The notes: generated by a model not told the origin, from the letters alone. A stretch of DNA of 64,000 nucleotides from Streptomyces formicae (GCF_002556545.1 NZ_CP022685.1:6302001-6366000), one strand, 5' to 3'. Counted from the first letter of the stretch, positions 25,363-37,045 are shown. A program made the numbers and translations.

Positions 25363-26010
25363 ATGGCACGGCGATACGACACCAACGACGCGACCGACCG
25401 TACGACCGGTCTGCGCGAGGCCGCGTCCGCCGTCCGCCGTGGCGAGCTGGTCGTGCTGCCCACCGACACCGTCTACGGCATCGGTGCCGACGCCTTCACC
25501 CCGGAGGCGTGCGCCGATCTCCTGGACGCCAAGGGCCGCGGCCGCAACATGCCGACCCCTGTCCTGATCGGCTCACCGAACACCCTGCACGGCCTGGTCA
25601 CCGACTTCTCCGAGTCGGCCTGGGAGCTCGTCGACGCCTTCTGGCCCGGCGCCCTGACCCTGGTCGCCAAGCAGCAGCCGTCCCTCCAGTGGGACCTCGG
25701 CGACACCCGCGGCACGGTCGCGATCCGCATGCCGCTGCACCCCGTCGCCATCGAACTGCTCACCGAGGTCGGCCCGATGGCCGTCTCCTCCGCCAACCTC
25801 ACGGGCCACCCGGCCCCCGAGGACTGCGACGCCGCCCAGGAGATGCTCGGCGACTCCGTCTCCGTGTACCTGGACGGCGGCCCGACCCCGGGCATCGTCC
25901 CGTCGTCGATCGTCGACGTCACGGGCAAGGTGCCGGTGCTGCTCCGGGCGGGCGCGCTCTCCGCCGAGGAGCTGCGCAAGGTCGTACCCGACCTCGAGGT
26001 GGCGAATTGA
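25363..26010 (+). CDS. L-threonylcarbamoyladenylate synthase (TsaC/Sua5 family)
   Basis: 215 residues. The YrdC-type fold makes threonylcarbamoyl-AMP from threonine, bicarbonate and ATP for the t6A37 modification of tRNAs. Motifs: LREAASAVRRGELVVLPTDTVYGIGADAF (substrate loop), RPxT-like MPTPVLIGSP, VAIRMPLHP and MAVSSANLTGHPAPEDC. It has the size of the YrdC domain alone, with no C-terminal Sua5 domain. The ATG at 25363 follows GAGGAGG and directly abuts the stop of a 13-codon reading frame. Its stop overlaps the start of the phosphatase-like gene, so they are coupled. It lies in the prfA-prmC translation-related cluster. Confidence 0.93.
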   Translation: MARRYDTNDATDRTTGLREAASAVRRGELVVLPTDTVYGIGADAFTPEACADLLDAKGRGRNMPTPVLIGSPNTLHGLVTDFSESAWELVDAFWPGALTLVAKQQPSLQWDLGDTRGTVAIRMPLHPVAIELLTEVGPMAVSSANLTGHPAPEDCDAAQEMLGDSVSVYLDGGPTPGIVPSSIVDVTGKVPVLLRAGALSAEELRKVVPDLEVAN

Positions 26011-26657
26011 CAGCCCCTGAGACGGGGCGTGGCATAGCGGGCTTCCCGGGCTCTGCGGGTGCGTTCCGCATCCTCCACGTCAGCACCGGCAACGTGTGCC
26101 GCTCGCCGATCACCGAGCGGCTGACCCGGCACGCCCTGGCCGACCGGCTCGGCGACCCCTCCACGGGCGGTCTGATCGTGGAGAGCGCCGGCACCTGGGG
26201 CCACGAGGGCGCCCCCATGGAGACCAACGCCGAGACCGTCCTCGCCGACTTCGGCGCGGACGCCACCGGGTTCATGGGCCGCGAGCTCCTCGACGACCAC
26301 GTCATCCGCGCCGACCTCGTCCTGACGGCGACCCGCGACCACCGGGCGCAGGTCATCTCGATGGGCCACTCGGCGGGCCTGCGCACCTTCACGCTCAAGG
26401 AGTTCACGCGGCTCGTGCGGGCCATAGACCCGACGACCCTGCCCGACCCCGACGAGGGCGTGGTGGAGCGTGCCAGGGCGCTGGTGCGGGCCGCGGCGGC
26501 GCTGCGCGGCTGGCTCCTCGCGCCCAGCGTGGAGGCCGACGAGGTGTACGACCCCTACGGGGCACCCCTGCCGTTCTTCCGCTCGGTCGGCGACGAGATC
26601 AACCAGGCCCTCGACCCCGTCGTGACGGCCCTGACCGGGGTGACCGCCCACACCTGA
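26007..26657 (+). CDS. Low-molecular-weight phosphatase-like protein lacking the nucleophilic cysteine
   Basis: 216 residues of the low-molecular-weight protein tyrosine phosphatase/arsenate reductase fold. The P-loop reads ILHVSTGNVCRSPITERL; in active enzymes it is V-C-x-G-N-x-C-R-S, so the first cysteine (the nucleophile) is serine here, while the second cysteine, the arginine and the serine remain. The general-acid loop DPYGAP is present near the C-terminus. It may therefore be inactive as a phosphatase, or a binding protein, or use another chemistry. The TTG start at 26007 overlaps the previous stop as TTGA with GAGG upstream. A GC palindrome (26661-26680) follows. Confidence 0.85.
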   Translation: MTAPETGRGIAGFPGSAGAFRILHVSTGNVCRSPITERLTRHALADRLGDPSTGGLIVESAGTWGHEGAPMETNAETVLADFGADATGFMGRELLDDHVIRADLVLTATRDHRAQVISMGHSAGLRTFTLKEFTRLVRAIDPTTLPDPDEGVVERARALVRAAAALRGWLLAPSVEADEVYDPYGAPLPFFRSVGDEINQALDPVVTALTGVTAHT

Positions 26658-26660
26658 CCG

Positions 26661-26680
26661 GCGGCCCCGCGCGGGGCCGC
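26661..26680 (+). terminator. GC-rich palindrome, probable terminator
   Basis: GCGGCCCCGC-GCGGGGCCGC is a perfect 20-nt palindrome just after the stop of the phosphatase-like gene and before the glyA-like gene. There is no T-tract. Confidence 0.55.
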
Positions 26681-26735
26681 CCGCGCGGGCCTACATTGGA
26701 TCTGAGGTCACCCCCGCACGGCCCCGGAGCCCACC

Positions 26736-28007
26736 ATGTCGCTCAGCACGGTCACCACGCAGGGCACCGCGCCCGGCGGCGCCACCACCGCGTACACGGA
26801 TCTCGACGCGCTGCGCCGACAGGACCCGGAGCTCGCCGACGTCCTGGCGGGGGAGACGGCGCGCCAGGGCGACTCCCTTCAGCTGATCGCCGCGGAGAAC
26901 TTCACCTCGCCCGCCGTCCTCACCGCCCTCGGCTCCCCGCTCGCCAACAAGTACGCGGAGGGCTACCCGGGCGCCAGGCACCACGGCGGCTGCGAGCTCG
27001 TGGACGTCGCCGAGCGGATCGCCGTCGACCGCGCCAAGGCGCTCTTCGGCGCCGCGCACGCCAACGTGCAGCCGCACTCCGGGTCCTCCGCGGTGCTCGC
27101 CGCGTACGCCGCGCTGCTGAGACCGGGGGACACGGTCCTCGCGATGGGACTGCCCTACGGCGGACACCTCACGCACGGCTCACCCGCGAACTTCTCCGGG
27201 CGCTGGTTCGACTTCGTCGGCTACGGGGTGGACCCCGAGAGCGGCCTCGTCGACTACGACCAGGTGCGCGCCCTGGCCCGTACGCATCACCCCAAGGCCA
27301 TCGTCTGCGGCTCGATCTCCTATCCGCGGCACCTCGACTACGCGGCCTTCCGCGAGATCGCCGACGACGTGGGGGCGTACCTCATCGCCGACGCGGCGCA
27401 TCCGATGGGCCTGGTGGCCGGGGGAGCGGCGCCCAGCCCCGTGCCGCACGCGGACGTGGTCTGCGCGACCACGCACAAGGTCCTGCGCGGCCCTCGGGGC
27501 GGCCTCCTGCTGTGCGGGGCGGAGCTCGCCGAACGGATCGACAGGGCCGTCTTCCCGTTCACGCAGGGCGGCGCGCAGATGCACACGATCGCCGCCAAGG
27601 CCGTCGCGTTCGGCGAAGCGGCAACACCGGCCTTCACCGCGTACGCCCATCAGGTGGTGACCAACGCGCGGCTGCTGGCCGAAGGGCTCGCCGCCGCCGG
27701 GTTCGCGATCACCACCGGCGGTACGGACACACATCTGATTCTGGCCGATCCGACCCCTCTGGGAGTCGACGCGCGCACCGCCCGCGGCCGCCTCGCGGCG
27801 GCCGGGATCGTCCTCGACACCTGCGCGCTGCCGCACGGCGAGACCCGCGGCCTGCGGCTCGGAACCGCCGCGATCACCACCCAGGGGATGACCGGGCCGG
27901 ACGTGGTGCGCATCGCCGGACTGCTGGTCGACGCGGTGCGCGAAGACCCGAACGTACGAGAAGAGGTACGTGAACTGGCGGGGCGATTTCCGCCTTATCC
28001 GGGCTAG
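26736..28007 (+). CDS. glyA: Serine hydroxymethyltransferase family protein (divergent)
   Basis: 423 residues of fold-type I PLP enzyme. The PLP lysine is K248 in CATTHKVLRGPRGG; SLQLIAAENFTSPAV and the ANVQPHSGSSAVLAAYAALL region are typical of SHMT, which interconverts serine and glycine with tetrahydrofolate. However, the conserved EGYPGxRYYGGCE segment reads EGYPGARHHGGCE, with both tyrosines replaced by histidine. One of these tyrosines has a catalytic role in the E. coli enzyme, so substrate or cofactor specificity may differ (for example an aldolase or another hydroxymethyl acceptor). Streptomyces usually carry another, canonical glyA. The ATG at 26736 is the start; upstream lies CTACATTGGAT, possibly promoter. 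Confidence 0.85.
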   Translation: MSLSTVTTQGTAPGGATTAYTDLDALRRQDPELADVLAGETARQGDSLQLIAAENFTSPAVLTALGSPLANKYAEGYPGARHHGGCELVDVAERIAVDRAKALFGAAHANVQPHSGSSAVLAAYAALLRPGDTVLAMGLPYGGHLTHGSPANFSGRWFDFVGYGVDPESGLVDYDQVRALARTHHPKAIVCGSISYPRHLDYAAFREIADDVGAYLIADAAHPMGLVAGGAAPSPVPHADVVCATTHKVLRGPRGGLLLCGAELAERIDRAVFPFTQGGAQMHTIAAKAVAFGEAATPAFTAYAHQVVTNARLLAEGLAAAGFAITTGGTDTHLILADPTPLGVDARTARGRLAAAGIVLDTCALPHGETRGLRLGTAAITTQGMTGPDVVRIAGLLVDAVREDPNVREEVRELAGRFPPYPG

Positions 28008-28137
28008 GAAGGGGTAGCCGCGTCCGTGGCGTGCGCATACTCGTGCAACCATCGTCGCTACCCGGAAGTCCCCAACCATATGCGCGCGAAGCTAGGGTGT
28101 GGGGCTGAGATGGCCAGCGATATCTGTGGGGATGCCC

Positions 28138-29475
28138 GTGCGTGAATACCTGCTGACGCTCTGCATCACGGCCGCGGTGACCTACTTGTTGACCGGCCCG
28201 GTGCGGAAGTTCGCGATCGTGGCCGGCGCCATGCCGGAGATCCGCGCTCGTGACGTGCACCGGGAGCCCACGCCCCGGCTCGGCGGTATCGCGATGTTCT
28301 TCGGACTGTGCGCGGGGCTCCTGGTCGCCGATCACCTGCCGAACCTGAACGAGGTCTTCGAGAACTCCAACGAGCCGCGCGCCCTGCTCTCCGGAGCGGC
28401 GCTGATCTGGCTGATCGGTGTCCTCGACGACAAGTTCGAGATCGACGCCCTGATCAAGCTCGGCGGCCAGATGATCGCCGCGGGCGTCATGGTCATGCAG
28501 GGCCTGACGATCCTGTGGATCCCGATCCCCGGCGTCGGCACGGTCTCGCTGACCCAGTGGCAGGGCACGCTGCTCACCGTCGCGCTCGTCGTCATCACCA
28601 TCAACGCGGTGAACTTCGTCGACGGCCTCGACGGTCTCGCGGCGGGCATGGTGTGCATCGCGTCCGCCGCGTCCTTCATGTACGCCTACCGGATCTGGTA
28701 CGGGTACGGCATCGAGGCCGCGGCCCCCGCGACGCTCTTCGCCGCCATCCTGATGGGCATGTGCCTGGGCTTCCTGCCGCACAACATGCACCCCGCCCGG
28801 ATCTTCATGGGCGACTCGGGCTCGATGCTCATCGGTCTGGTCCTCGCGGCGGGCGCGATCTCCGTCACCGGGCAGGTCGACCCGGCGGCGATGAAGCTGA
28901 ACTTCGGCGGCGGCCGCGATGCCACGCACGCGATGCTCCCGGTCTTCATCCCACTCCTGATGCCGCTGACGATCATCGCCATCCCGTTCGCCGACCTGGT
29001 CCTCGCGATCGTGCGGCGCACGTGGAACGGCAAGTCGCCCTTCGCTGCCGACCGCGGCCACCTCCACCACCGGCTCCTGGAGATCGGGCACTCACACAGC
29101 CGCGCGGTCCTGATCATGTACTTCTGGTCGGCGCTGATCGCCTTCGGCACCGTGGCGTACTCGGTGCACTCCACGAGCGTGTGGATCCTGCTCCTCATCG
29201 TGGCGCTCAGCGCGTTCGGTCTGGTGCTCCTGCTGCTTCCGCGCTTCACACCGCGCACACCGCGCTGGGCCGAGGCGTTCGTGCCGCCGCGCTACCGGCG
29301 CCGCGGCACGGCCGAACAGGGCGCCCAGGGCGGGGCGGAGGGGGCGCACGGGGGAGAGGAGACCCCTGTGGACCCGGAGGAGAAGACGCCGGTCGCCGCG
29401 GGCGTCAACGGAGCGACCGCGATCGGCGCCCGTTCGCGCTTCCAGGATCGACGCGAGGCGGGTTCGTCGCGCTGA
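28138..29475 (+). CDS. WecA/TagO-type undecaprenyl-phosphate glycosyl-1-phosphate transferase
   Basis: 445 residues with about ten membrane helices. It transfers a sugar-1-phosphate (usually GlcNAc-1-P) from a UDP-sugar to undecaprenyl phosphate, starting cell-wall glycopolymer synthesis. The family motifs are visible: PEIRARDVHREPTPRLGG, the Mg-binding GVLDDKFEIDALIKL, AVNFVDGLDGLAAG, HNMHPARIFMGDSGSMLIG, and the HxH substrate motif DRGHLHHRLLEIGHSHSR. The last about 70 residues are a hydrophilic Gly/Glu-rich tail. GTG at 28138 is chosen because GGGGA lies 6 nt upstream and the protein then starts MREYLLTL; earlier GTG/ATG codons at 28099 and 28132 lie in or next to a TAGGGT promoter-like hexamer. 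Confidence 0.92.
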   Translation: MREYLLTLCITAAVTYLLTGPVRKFAIVAGAMPEIRARDVHREPTPRLGGIAMFFGLCAGLLVADHLPNLNEVFENSNEPRALLSGAALIWLIGVLDDKFEIDALIKLGGQMIAAGVMVMQGLTILWIPIPGVGTVSLTQWQGTLLTVALVVITINAVNFVDGLDGLAAGMVCIASAASFMYAYRIWYGYGIEAAAPATLFAAILMGMCLGFLPHNMHPARIFMGDSGSMLIGLVLAAGAISVTGQVDPAAMKLNFGGGRDATHAMLPVFIPLLMPLTIIAIPFADLVLAIVRRTWNGKSPFAADRGHLHHRLLEIGHSHSRAVLIMYFWSALIAFGTVAYSVHSTSVWILLLIVALSAFGLVLLLLPRFTPRTPRWAEAFVPPRYRRRGTAEQGAQGGAEGAHGGEETPVDPEEKTPVAAGVNGATAIGARSRFQDRREAGSSR

Positions 29476-29736
29476 GACGTGGCACTAAATCGCCCCATTA
29501 CCAGACAAGTTGACGCCGTGAGTGCACAGACGCGCGGGTTCACTCTCATGTGTGACAGTGAGCACACTGAGCAGGTAAAGACCTCATCAAATAGTTTGTG
29601 ATACCGTTCACGAAACCCCGGGATAGAGCCGAAGGACCGTAGTGCGACGGTCCATTGGCCCGAGGGACCCTCTCGACCCGGGTCTACGCTCGTCCATGAC
29701 GACACCCTGCCCCCATCAGTAAGCGGAGCTGCCGCC
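29476..29736 (+). promoter_or_regulatory. Upstream region of the atp operon
   Basis: 261 bases without a gene, noticeably more AT-rich than the surroundings (CATCAAATAGTTTGTGATACCG at about 29585-29606). It contains the CTCATGTGTG/CACACTGAG inverted repeat at 29545-29571. The main ATP synthase promoter must lie here, but the exact -35/-10 pair is ambiguous. Confidence 0.5.
29545..29571. promoter_or_regulatory. Inverted repeat in the atp upstream region
   Basis: CTCATGTGTG faces CACACTGAG across an 8-nt spacer (ACAGTGAG), pairing at nine positions with one bulge. It is a candidate operator or leader hairpin ahead of atpI. No regulator can be named. Confidence 0.35.
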
Positions 29737-30174
29737 ATGCCGTCTCAAGACGCCCGAAATCTCCTTCAGTCCGCTGTGCCCACAGCTGCCGTCGGCGCGA
29801 TCGTCGCCGCGGTCAGCGCCGTGGTCGCCGGCGGCAAGGGGGCCATCGGCGCTGTCGTCGGCACCCTGGTCGTCATCGCCTTCATGGGGCTCGGTCTGTT
29901 CGTTCTGCAGAAGACGGCAAAATCGCTTCCGCAGTTGTTCCAGGCAATGGGGCTGATGCTCTATGTCGCGCAACTCCTGCTGCTGCTCTTCTTCGTGGCC
30001 CTGTTCAAGGACACGACTCTGTTCAACCCGAAGGCGTTCGCCGTCGGACTTGTGGTGGCCACCGTCGCGTGGATGGCAGCGCAGGCCCGAGCGCACATGA
30101 AGGCCAAGATCCTTTACGTCGAGCCCGACTCCGATAACAGCAATAAGCCGGAGAAGTCGGGGTCCTCGCAGTGA
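29737..30174 (+). CDS. atpI: ATP synthase protein I
   Basis: 145 residues, four predicted membrane helices (VPTAAVGAIVAAVSAVV; AIGAVVGTLVVIAFMGLGLFVL; GLMLYVAQLLLLLFFVALF; FAVGLVVATVAWMAAQA). AtpI is a non-stoichiometric helper that assists c-ring assembly or Mg uptake in other bacteria. The short hydrophilic C-terminus ends KPEKSGSSQ. It is the first gene of the atp cluster in the usual order. The gap of 228 bp to atpB is large and contains TATCGT and TAAAT stretches that may be a second promoter. Confidence 0.9.
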   Translation: MPSQDARNLLQSAVPTAAVGAIVAAVSAVVAGGKGAIGAVVGTLVVIAFMGLGLFVLQKTAKSLPQLFQAMGLMLYVAQLLLLLFFVALFKDTTLFNPKAFAVGLVVATVAWMAAQARAHMKAKILYVEPDSDNSNKPEKSGSSQ

Positions 30175-30402
30175 AGGGTAGGGGCGGGATAAATGCCCGT
30201 TCGAGATGCTGCTATCGTCCGGTGCCAACTGCGGCACTGCTGGCGCGGGCATCTGAGCTGACGCCTGCACGATCGCGAGGCTCGATGCCTGAACGCCGCT
30301 CCCACTTCCGAAACACCAGTCCGGTGCCGACCCGCGGCCGCGCGCCGCGCCGACACGACAACGAGGTTGCCGTACCTATGCGTCACGCCGAAGGAGCCCG
30401 CG

Positions 30403-31218
30403 GTGAGTGCTGACCAAACTGAGCTCGCCTTTGACTGGAGCTGTCGGATCATGTCCGACGGATGCGGCTTCCCGGCTCCGGGCCTGCACTCGTTCCTCTT
30501 CAAGCCGATCTTCACCGTCGGCGGGTTCGAGTTCAACAAGGTCATGCTGCTCGCCCTGTTGACCACGCTCGTCGTCATCACCTTTTTCTACGTGGCGTTC
30601 GGCAAGGCCAAGTTGGTGCCGGGCAAGCTGCAGATGGTCGGTGAGGCCGGCTACGACTTCGTACGACGCGGGATCGTCTACGAGACGCTGGGCAAGAAGG
30701 AGGGCGAGAAGTACGTCCCCCTGATGGTCTCGATCTTCTTCTTCGTCTGGATCATGAACATCTGGTCCGTGATCCCGCTGGCCCAGTTCCCGGTGTCGTC
30801 GGTCATCGCGTACCCGGTCGTGCTCGCCGTCCTGGTCTACGTGCTCTGGGTGTCCCTGACCTTCAAGCGTCACGGGTTCGTGGGCGGCTGGAAGAACATC
30901 ACGGGCTACGACAACTCGCTCGGTCCGATCAAGTGGCTCGTGTCGTTCATCGAGTTCTTCTCGAACCTGCTCGTGCGTCCCTTCACGCACGCCGTGCGAC
31001 TCTTCGCCAACATGTTCGCCGGTCACCTGATGCTGGTGATGTTCACCGTCGCCTCCTGGTACCTGCTGAACAGCTACATGATCCCGGCCGCCGGTGTCTC
31101 CTTCGTGATGACCGTGGTCATGATCCTCTTCGAGCTCTTCGTGCAGGCTGTCCAGGCGTACGTGTTCGTGCTCCTCGCCTGCTCGTACATCCAGGGCGCT
31201 CTCGCCGAGCACCACTGA
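30403..31218 (+). CDS. atpB: ATP synthase subunit a (Fo)
   Basis: 271 residues, membrane subunit carrying the two proton half-channels. The essential arginine is R199 in THAVRLFANMFAGHLM, and the C-terminal helix FELFVQAVQAYVFVLLACSYIQGAL carries the conserved Gln/Tyr positions. The start is the GTG at 30403 (MSADQTELAFDW), with AAGGAG 6 nt upstream; an earlier ATG at 30379 in another frame and an open extension to 30367 are not preferred. It is followed by atpE after 78 bp. Confidence 0.96.
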   Translation: MSADQTELAFDWSCRIMSDGCGFPAPGLHSFLFKPIFTVGGFEFNKVMLLALLTTLVVITFFYVAFGKAKLVPGKLQMVGEAGYDFVRRGIVYETLGKKEGEKYVPLMVSIFFFVWIMNIWSVIPLAQFPVSSVIAYPVVLAVLVYVLWVSLTFKRHGFVGGWKNITGYDNSLGPIKWLVSFIEFFSNLLVRPFTHAVRLFANMFAGHLMLVMFTVASWYLLNSYMIPAAGVSFVMTVVMILFELFVQAVQAYVFVLLACSYIQGALAEHH

Positions 31219-31551
<333 letters not shown>

Positions 31552-31590
31552 GCAACAGCTACCTGACACTTTTCGACGAAAGGCATTGAT

Positions 31591-32139
31591 GTGATCGCCA
31601 ACCTGGTTCAGCTGGCGGCCGAGGAAGAGCAGAACCCGCTCGTCCCGCCGGGTCCTGAGCTGCTCGTCGGCGCCCTTGCCTTCGCCATCGTCTTCTTCTT
31701 CTTCTGGAAGAAGCTCCTCCCGAACATCAACAAGGTTCTGGACGAGCGCCGGGAGGCGATCGAAGGCGGTATCGAGAAGGCCGAGGCCGCTCAGACCGAG
31801 GCCCAGAGCGTTCTTGAGCAGTACAAGGCTCAGCTCGCCGAGGCTCGTCACGAGGCCGCGCGTCTGCGCCAGGAGGCGCAGGAGCAGGGCGCCCAGCTCA
31901 TCGCCGAGATGCGGGCCGAGGGCCAGCGTCAGCGCGAGGAGATCGTCGCCGCCGGTCACGCGCAGCTCGCCGCCGACCGCAAGGCCGCCGCGCAGTCGCT
32001 GCGTCAGGACGTGGGCCAGCTGGCCACCGACCTGGCCGGCAAGCTCGTCGGTGAGTCCCTCGAGGACCACGCCCGGCAGAGCCGCACGATCGACCGCTTC
32101 CTCGACGAGCTCGAGGAGAAGGCCGAGGCAACTCGATGA
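31591..32139 (+). CDS. atpF: ATP synthase subunit b (Fo stalk)
   Basis: 182 residues: a short N-terminus, one membrane helix (about 24-40, LVGALAFAIVFFFFW) and a long charged helix of heptad-like repeats (EAAQTEAQSVLEQYKAQLAEARHEAARLRQEAQEQ) forming the peripheral stalk. The GTG start at 31591 has AAAGG upstream. Its stop overlaps the atpH start in ATGA. There is one b gene, as in other actinobacteria where subunit delta is separate (unlike the b-delta fusion of mycobacteria). Confidence 0.95.
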   Translation: MIANLVQLAAEEEQNPLVPPGPELLVGALAFAIVFFFFWKKLLPNINKVLDERREAIEGGIEKAEAAQTEAQSVLEQYKAQLAEARHEAARLRQEAQEQGAQLIAEMRAEGQRQREEIVAAGHAQLAADRKAAAQSLRQDVGQLATDLAGKLVGESLEDHARQSRTIDRFLDELEEKAEATR

Positions 32140-32960
32140 CAGCGCACGGAGCGAGCCGCGAGGCCCTGGCCGCCGCGCGTGAGCGCCTCGACGCGCTGAC
32201 CGACAGCACCTCGGTCGACGCGAAGAAGCTCGCCGACGAGCTGGCCTCGGTCACCGCGCTGTTCAACCGTGAGGTCTCGCTGCGCCGGGTCCTGACCGAT
32301 CCGGCGCAGTCCGGTGAGGCCAAGGCCGAGCTCGCGGGCCGTCTCCTCACCGGCCAGGTGGGCGGCGAGACCGCCGACCTGGTGAGCGGCATGGTGCGCT
32401 CGCGCTGGTCGCGTTCGCGCGACCTGGTGGACGCCCTCGAAGAGCTGGCGGACCTCGCCGACCTGACCGGTGCGCAGAAGTCCGGCGCCCTGGACAACGT
32501 CGAGGACGAGCTCTTCCGGTTCGGCCGGATCGTCGCGTCGAGCACCGAGCTGCGGGCCGCGCTGACCGACCGCGCCGCCACCGGTACGGCCAAGGGCGAG
32601 CTGCTGCGCAGCCTGCTCGGCGGTCGCGCCGAGACCGTCACGGAGCGGCTGATCGAGCGCCTTGTGACCGCGCCGCGTGGACGTAGCCTGGAAGAGGGAC
32701 TCGAGTCCCTCTCCAAGCTGGCCGCGGACCGCCGCAACCGCATGGTCGCCGTCGTCACTTCCGCTGTTCCGCTCTCGGATCAGCAGAAGCAGCGCCTCGG
32801 CGCCGTCCTGGCGAAGGTGTACGGACGCCCGATGCACCTCAACCTCGACGTGGACCCCGAGGTCCTCGGCGGGATCACGGTCCAGGTGGGTGACGAGCTG
32901 ATCAACGGCTCGATCGCGGACCGCATCGAGGAAGCCGGTCGCCGCGTGGTCGGCCAGTAA
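32136..32960 (+). CDS. atpH: ATP synthase subunit delta (F1)
   Basis: 274 residues, longer than the about 177 of E. coli delta. The C-terminal 170 residues match the delta family (LGAVLAKVYGRPMHLNLDVDPEVLGGITVQVGDELINGSIADRIEEAGRRV), while the N-terminal 90 add helical sequence similar to that of other actinobacterial delta subunits. It links the peripheral stalk to the top of F1. Start ATG at 32136 overlaps atpF by four bases. A 112-bp gap to atpA holds a small hairpin (ACGGCCC/GGGCCGT) and a dispersed repeat. Confidence 0.94.
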   Translation: MTAHGASREALAAARERLDALTDSTSVDAKKLADELASVTALFNREVSLRRVLTDPAQSGEAKAELAGRLLTGQVGGETADLVSGMVRSRWSRSRDLVDALEELADLADLTGAQKSGALDNVEDELFRFGRIVASSTELRAALTDRAATGTAKGELLRSLLGGRAETVTERLIERLVTAPRGRSLEEGLESLSKLAADRRNRMVAVVTSAVPLSDQQKQRLGAVLAKVYGRPMHLNLDVDPEVLGGITVQVGDELINGSIADRIEEAGRRVVGQ

Positions 32961-32978
32961 TTCAACAAGCATGACCTA

Positions 32979-32997
32979 CGGCCCTAGTTGGGCCGTG
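32979..32997 (+). terminator. Small hairpin between atpH and atpA
   Basis: ACGGCCC (32979-32985) pairs with GGGCCGT (32991-32997) across a 5-nt loop. It has no T-tract and lies inside the operon, so it is more likely an RNA processing or attenuation element than a terminator. Confidence 0.4.
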
Positions 32998-33006
32998 CAG
33001 AGGATT

Positions 33007-33031
33007 CCTGGGGGCTGACCCCAGACCCCCC
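33007..33031. repeat. GGGGGCTGACCCC-type dispersed repeat upstream of atpA
   Basis: CTGGGGGCTGACCCCAGACCCCCC, an imperfect palindrome closely similar to the element inside prmC at 24446-24470. It lies 42 bp before the atpA start. Such elements are frequent between genes in Streptomyces. Confidence 0.6.
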
Positions 33032-33072
33032 AAGAAAACTTTCGGGCCCAACAAGGAGAGCAGGGAACCCAG

Positions 33073-34665
33073 ATGGCGGAGCTCACGATCCGGCCGGAGG
33101 AGATCCGGGACGCGCTGGAGAACTTTGTCCAGGCGTACAAGCCGGACGCGGCCTCGCGCGAGGAGGTCGGTACGGTCACCCTTGCCGGCGACGGCATCGC
33201 GAAGGTCGAGGGCCTGCCCTCGGCCATGGCCAACGAGCTGCTGAAGTTCGAGGACGGGACCCTCGGTCTCGCGCTGAACCTTGAAGAGCGCGAGATCGGT
33301 TCGATCGTCCTCGGTGAGTTCAGCGGCATCGAGGAGGGCCAGTCGGTCAGCCGTACCGGCGAGGTCCTGTCGGTCGCGGTGGGCGAGGGCTACCTCGGCC
33401 GCGTCGTCGACCCGCTCGGCAACCCGATCGACGGCCTCGGCGAGATCGACACCGTCGGGCGTCGCGCCCTTGAGCTGCAGGCCCCCACGGTCATGCAGCG
33501 CAAGTCGGTGCACGAGCCGATGGAGACCGGCTACAAGGCCGTCGACGCGATGACCCCGATCGGCCGTGGCCAGCGTCAGCTGATCATTGGTGACCGCCAG
33601 ACGGGCAAGACCGCCCTGGCCGTCGACACGATCATCAACCAGCGCGACAACTGGCGCTCGGGCGACGTGAACAAGCAGGTGCGCTGCATCTACGTCGCCA
33701 TCGGTCAGAAGGGTTCCACCATCGCCTCCGTGCGCGGTGCCCTCGAAGAGGCCGGCGCCCTGGAGTACACGACCATCGTCGCCGCCCCGGCGTCCGACCC
33801 GGCCGGCTTCAAGTACCTGGCGCCGTACACCGGTTCGGCCATCGGCCAGCACTGGATGTACGAGGGCAAGCACGTCCTCATCATCTTCGACGACCTCTCG
33901 AAGCAGGCCGACGCCTACCGCGCCGTGTCCCTGCTGCTCCGTCGCCCGCCGGGGCGCGAGGCCTACCCGGGTGACGTCTTCTACGTCCACTCGCGTCTGC
34001 TCGAGCGCTGCGCCAAGCTCTCCGACGAGCTGGGCAAGGGCTCGATGACCGGTCTGCCGGTCGTCGAGACCAAGGCGAACGACGTGTCGGCGTTCATCCC
34101 GACCAACGTCATCTCCATCACCGACGGCCAGTGCTTCCTGGAGTCGGACCTCTTCAACGCCGGTCAGCGCCCCGCGCTGAACGTCGGTATCTCCGTCTCC
34201 CGAGTCGGTGGTTCCGCGCAGCACAAGGCGATGAAGCAGGTTTCCGGCCGTCTCCGCGTGGACCTCGCCCAGTTCCGCGAGCTGGAGGCGTTCGCCGCCT
34301 TCGGTTCCGACCTGGACGCCGCGTCGAAGGCCCAGCTCGAGCGCGGCCAGCGCATGGTCGAGCTGCTCAAGCAGCCGCAGTACGAGCCGATGGCGACCGA
34401 GGACCAGGTCGTGTCCGTGTGGGCCGGTACCACCGGGCGCATGGACGAGGTGCCGGTCAAGGACATCCGCCGCTTCGAGCGCGAGCTGCTCGAGTACCTG
34501 CACCGCAAGGAGCAGGGCCTCATGACCTCCATCAAGGAGGGCGGCAAGATGTCGGACGACACGCTCACCGCTGTCGGCGACGCCATCGCGGAGTTCAAGA
34601 AGCAGTTCGAGACCTCGGACGGGAAGCTTCTCGGCGAGGACGTTCCGGCCGCCGCCGGCAAGTGA
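33073..34665 (+). CDS. atpA: ATP synthase subunit alpha (F1)
   Basis: 530 residues. It forms the alternating hexamer with beta and carries regulatory nucleotide sites. Walker A GDRQTGKT is at 173-180, followed by Walker [18 protein letters not shown], and the [16 protein letters not shown] signature containing the arginine finger (SRVG). The C-terminus has a Lys/Glu-rich extension of the actinobacterial type ([23 protein letters not shown]). The ATG at 33073 has AAGGAG about 16 nt upstream and GCAGGGA closer. Followed by atpG after 20 bp. Confidence 0.97.
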   Translation: MAELTIRPEEIRDALENFVQAYKPDAASREEVGTVTLAGDGIAKVEGLPSAMANELLKFEDGTLGLALNLEEREIGSIVLGEFSGIEEGQSVSRTGEVLSVAVGEGYLGRVVDPLGNPIDGLGEIDTVGRRALELQAPTVMQRKSVHEPMETGYKAVDAMTPIGRGQRQLIIGDRQTGKTALAVDTIINQRDNWRSGDVNKQVRCIYVAIGQKGSTIASVRGALEEAGALEYTTIVAAPASDPAGFKYLAPYTGSAIGQHWMYEGKHVLIIFDDLSKQADAYRAVSLLLRRPPGREAYPGDVFYVHSRLLERCAKLSDELGKGSMTGLPVVETKANDVSAFIPTNVISITDGQCFLESDLFNAGQRPALNVGISVSRVGGSAQHKAMKQVSGRLRVDLAQFRELEAFAAFGSDLDAASKAQLERGQRMVELLKQPQYEPMATEDQVVSVWAGTTGRMDEVPVKDIRRFERELLEYLHRKEQGLMTSIKEGGKMSDDTLTAVGDAIAEFKKQFETSDGKLLGEDVPAAAGK

Positions 34666-34685
34666 CGACGGAAGGGACCTGACTC

Positions 34686-37045
<2,360 letters not shown>

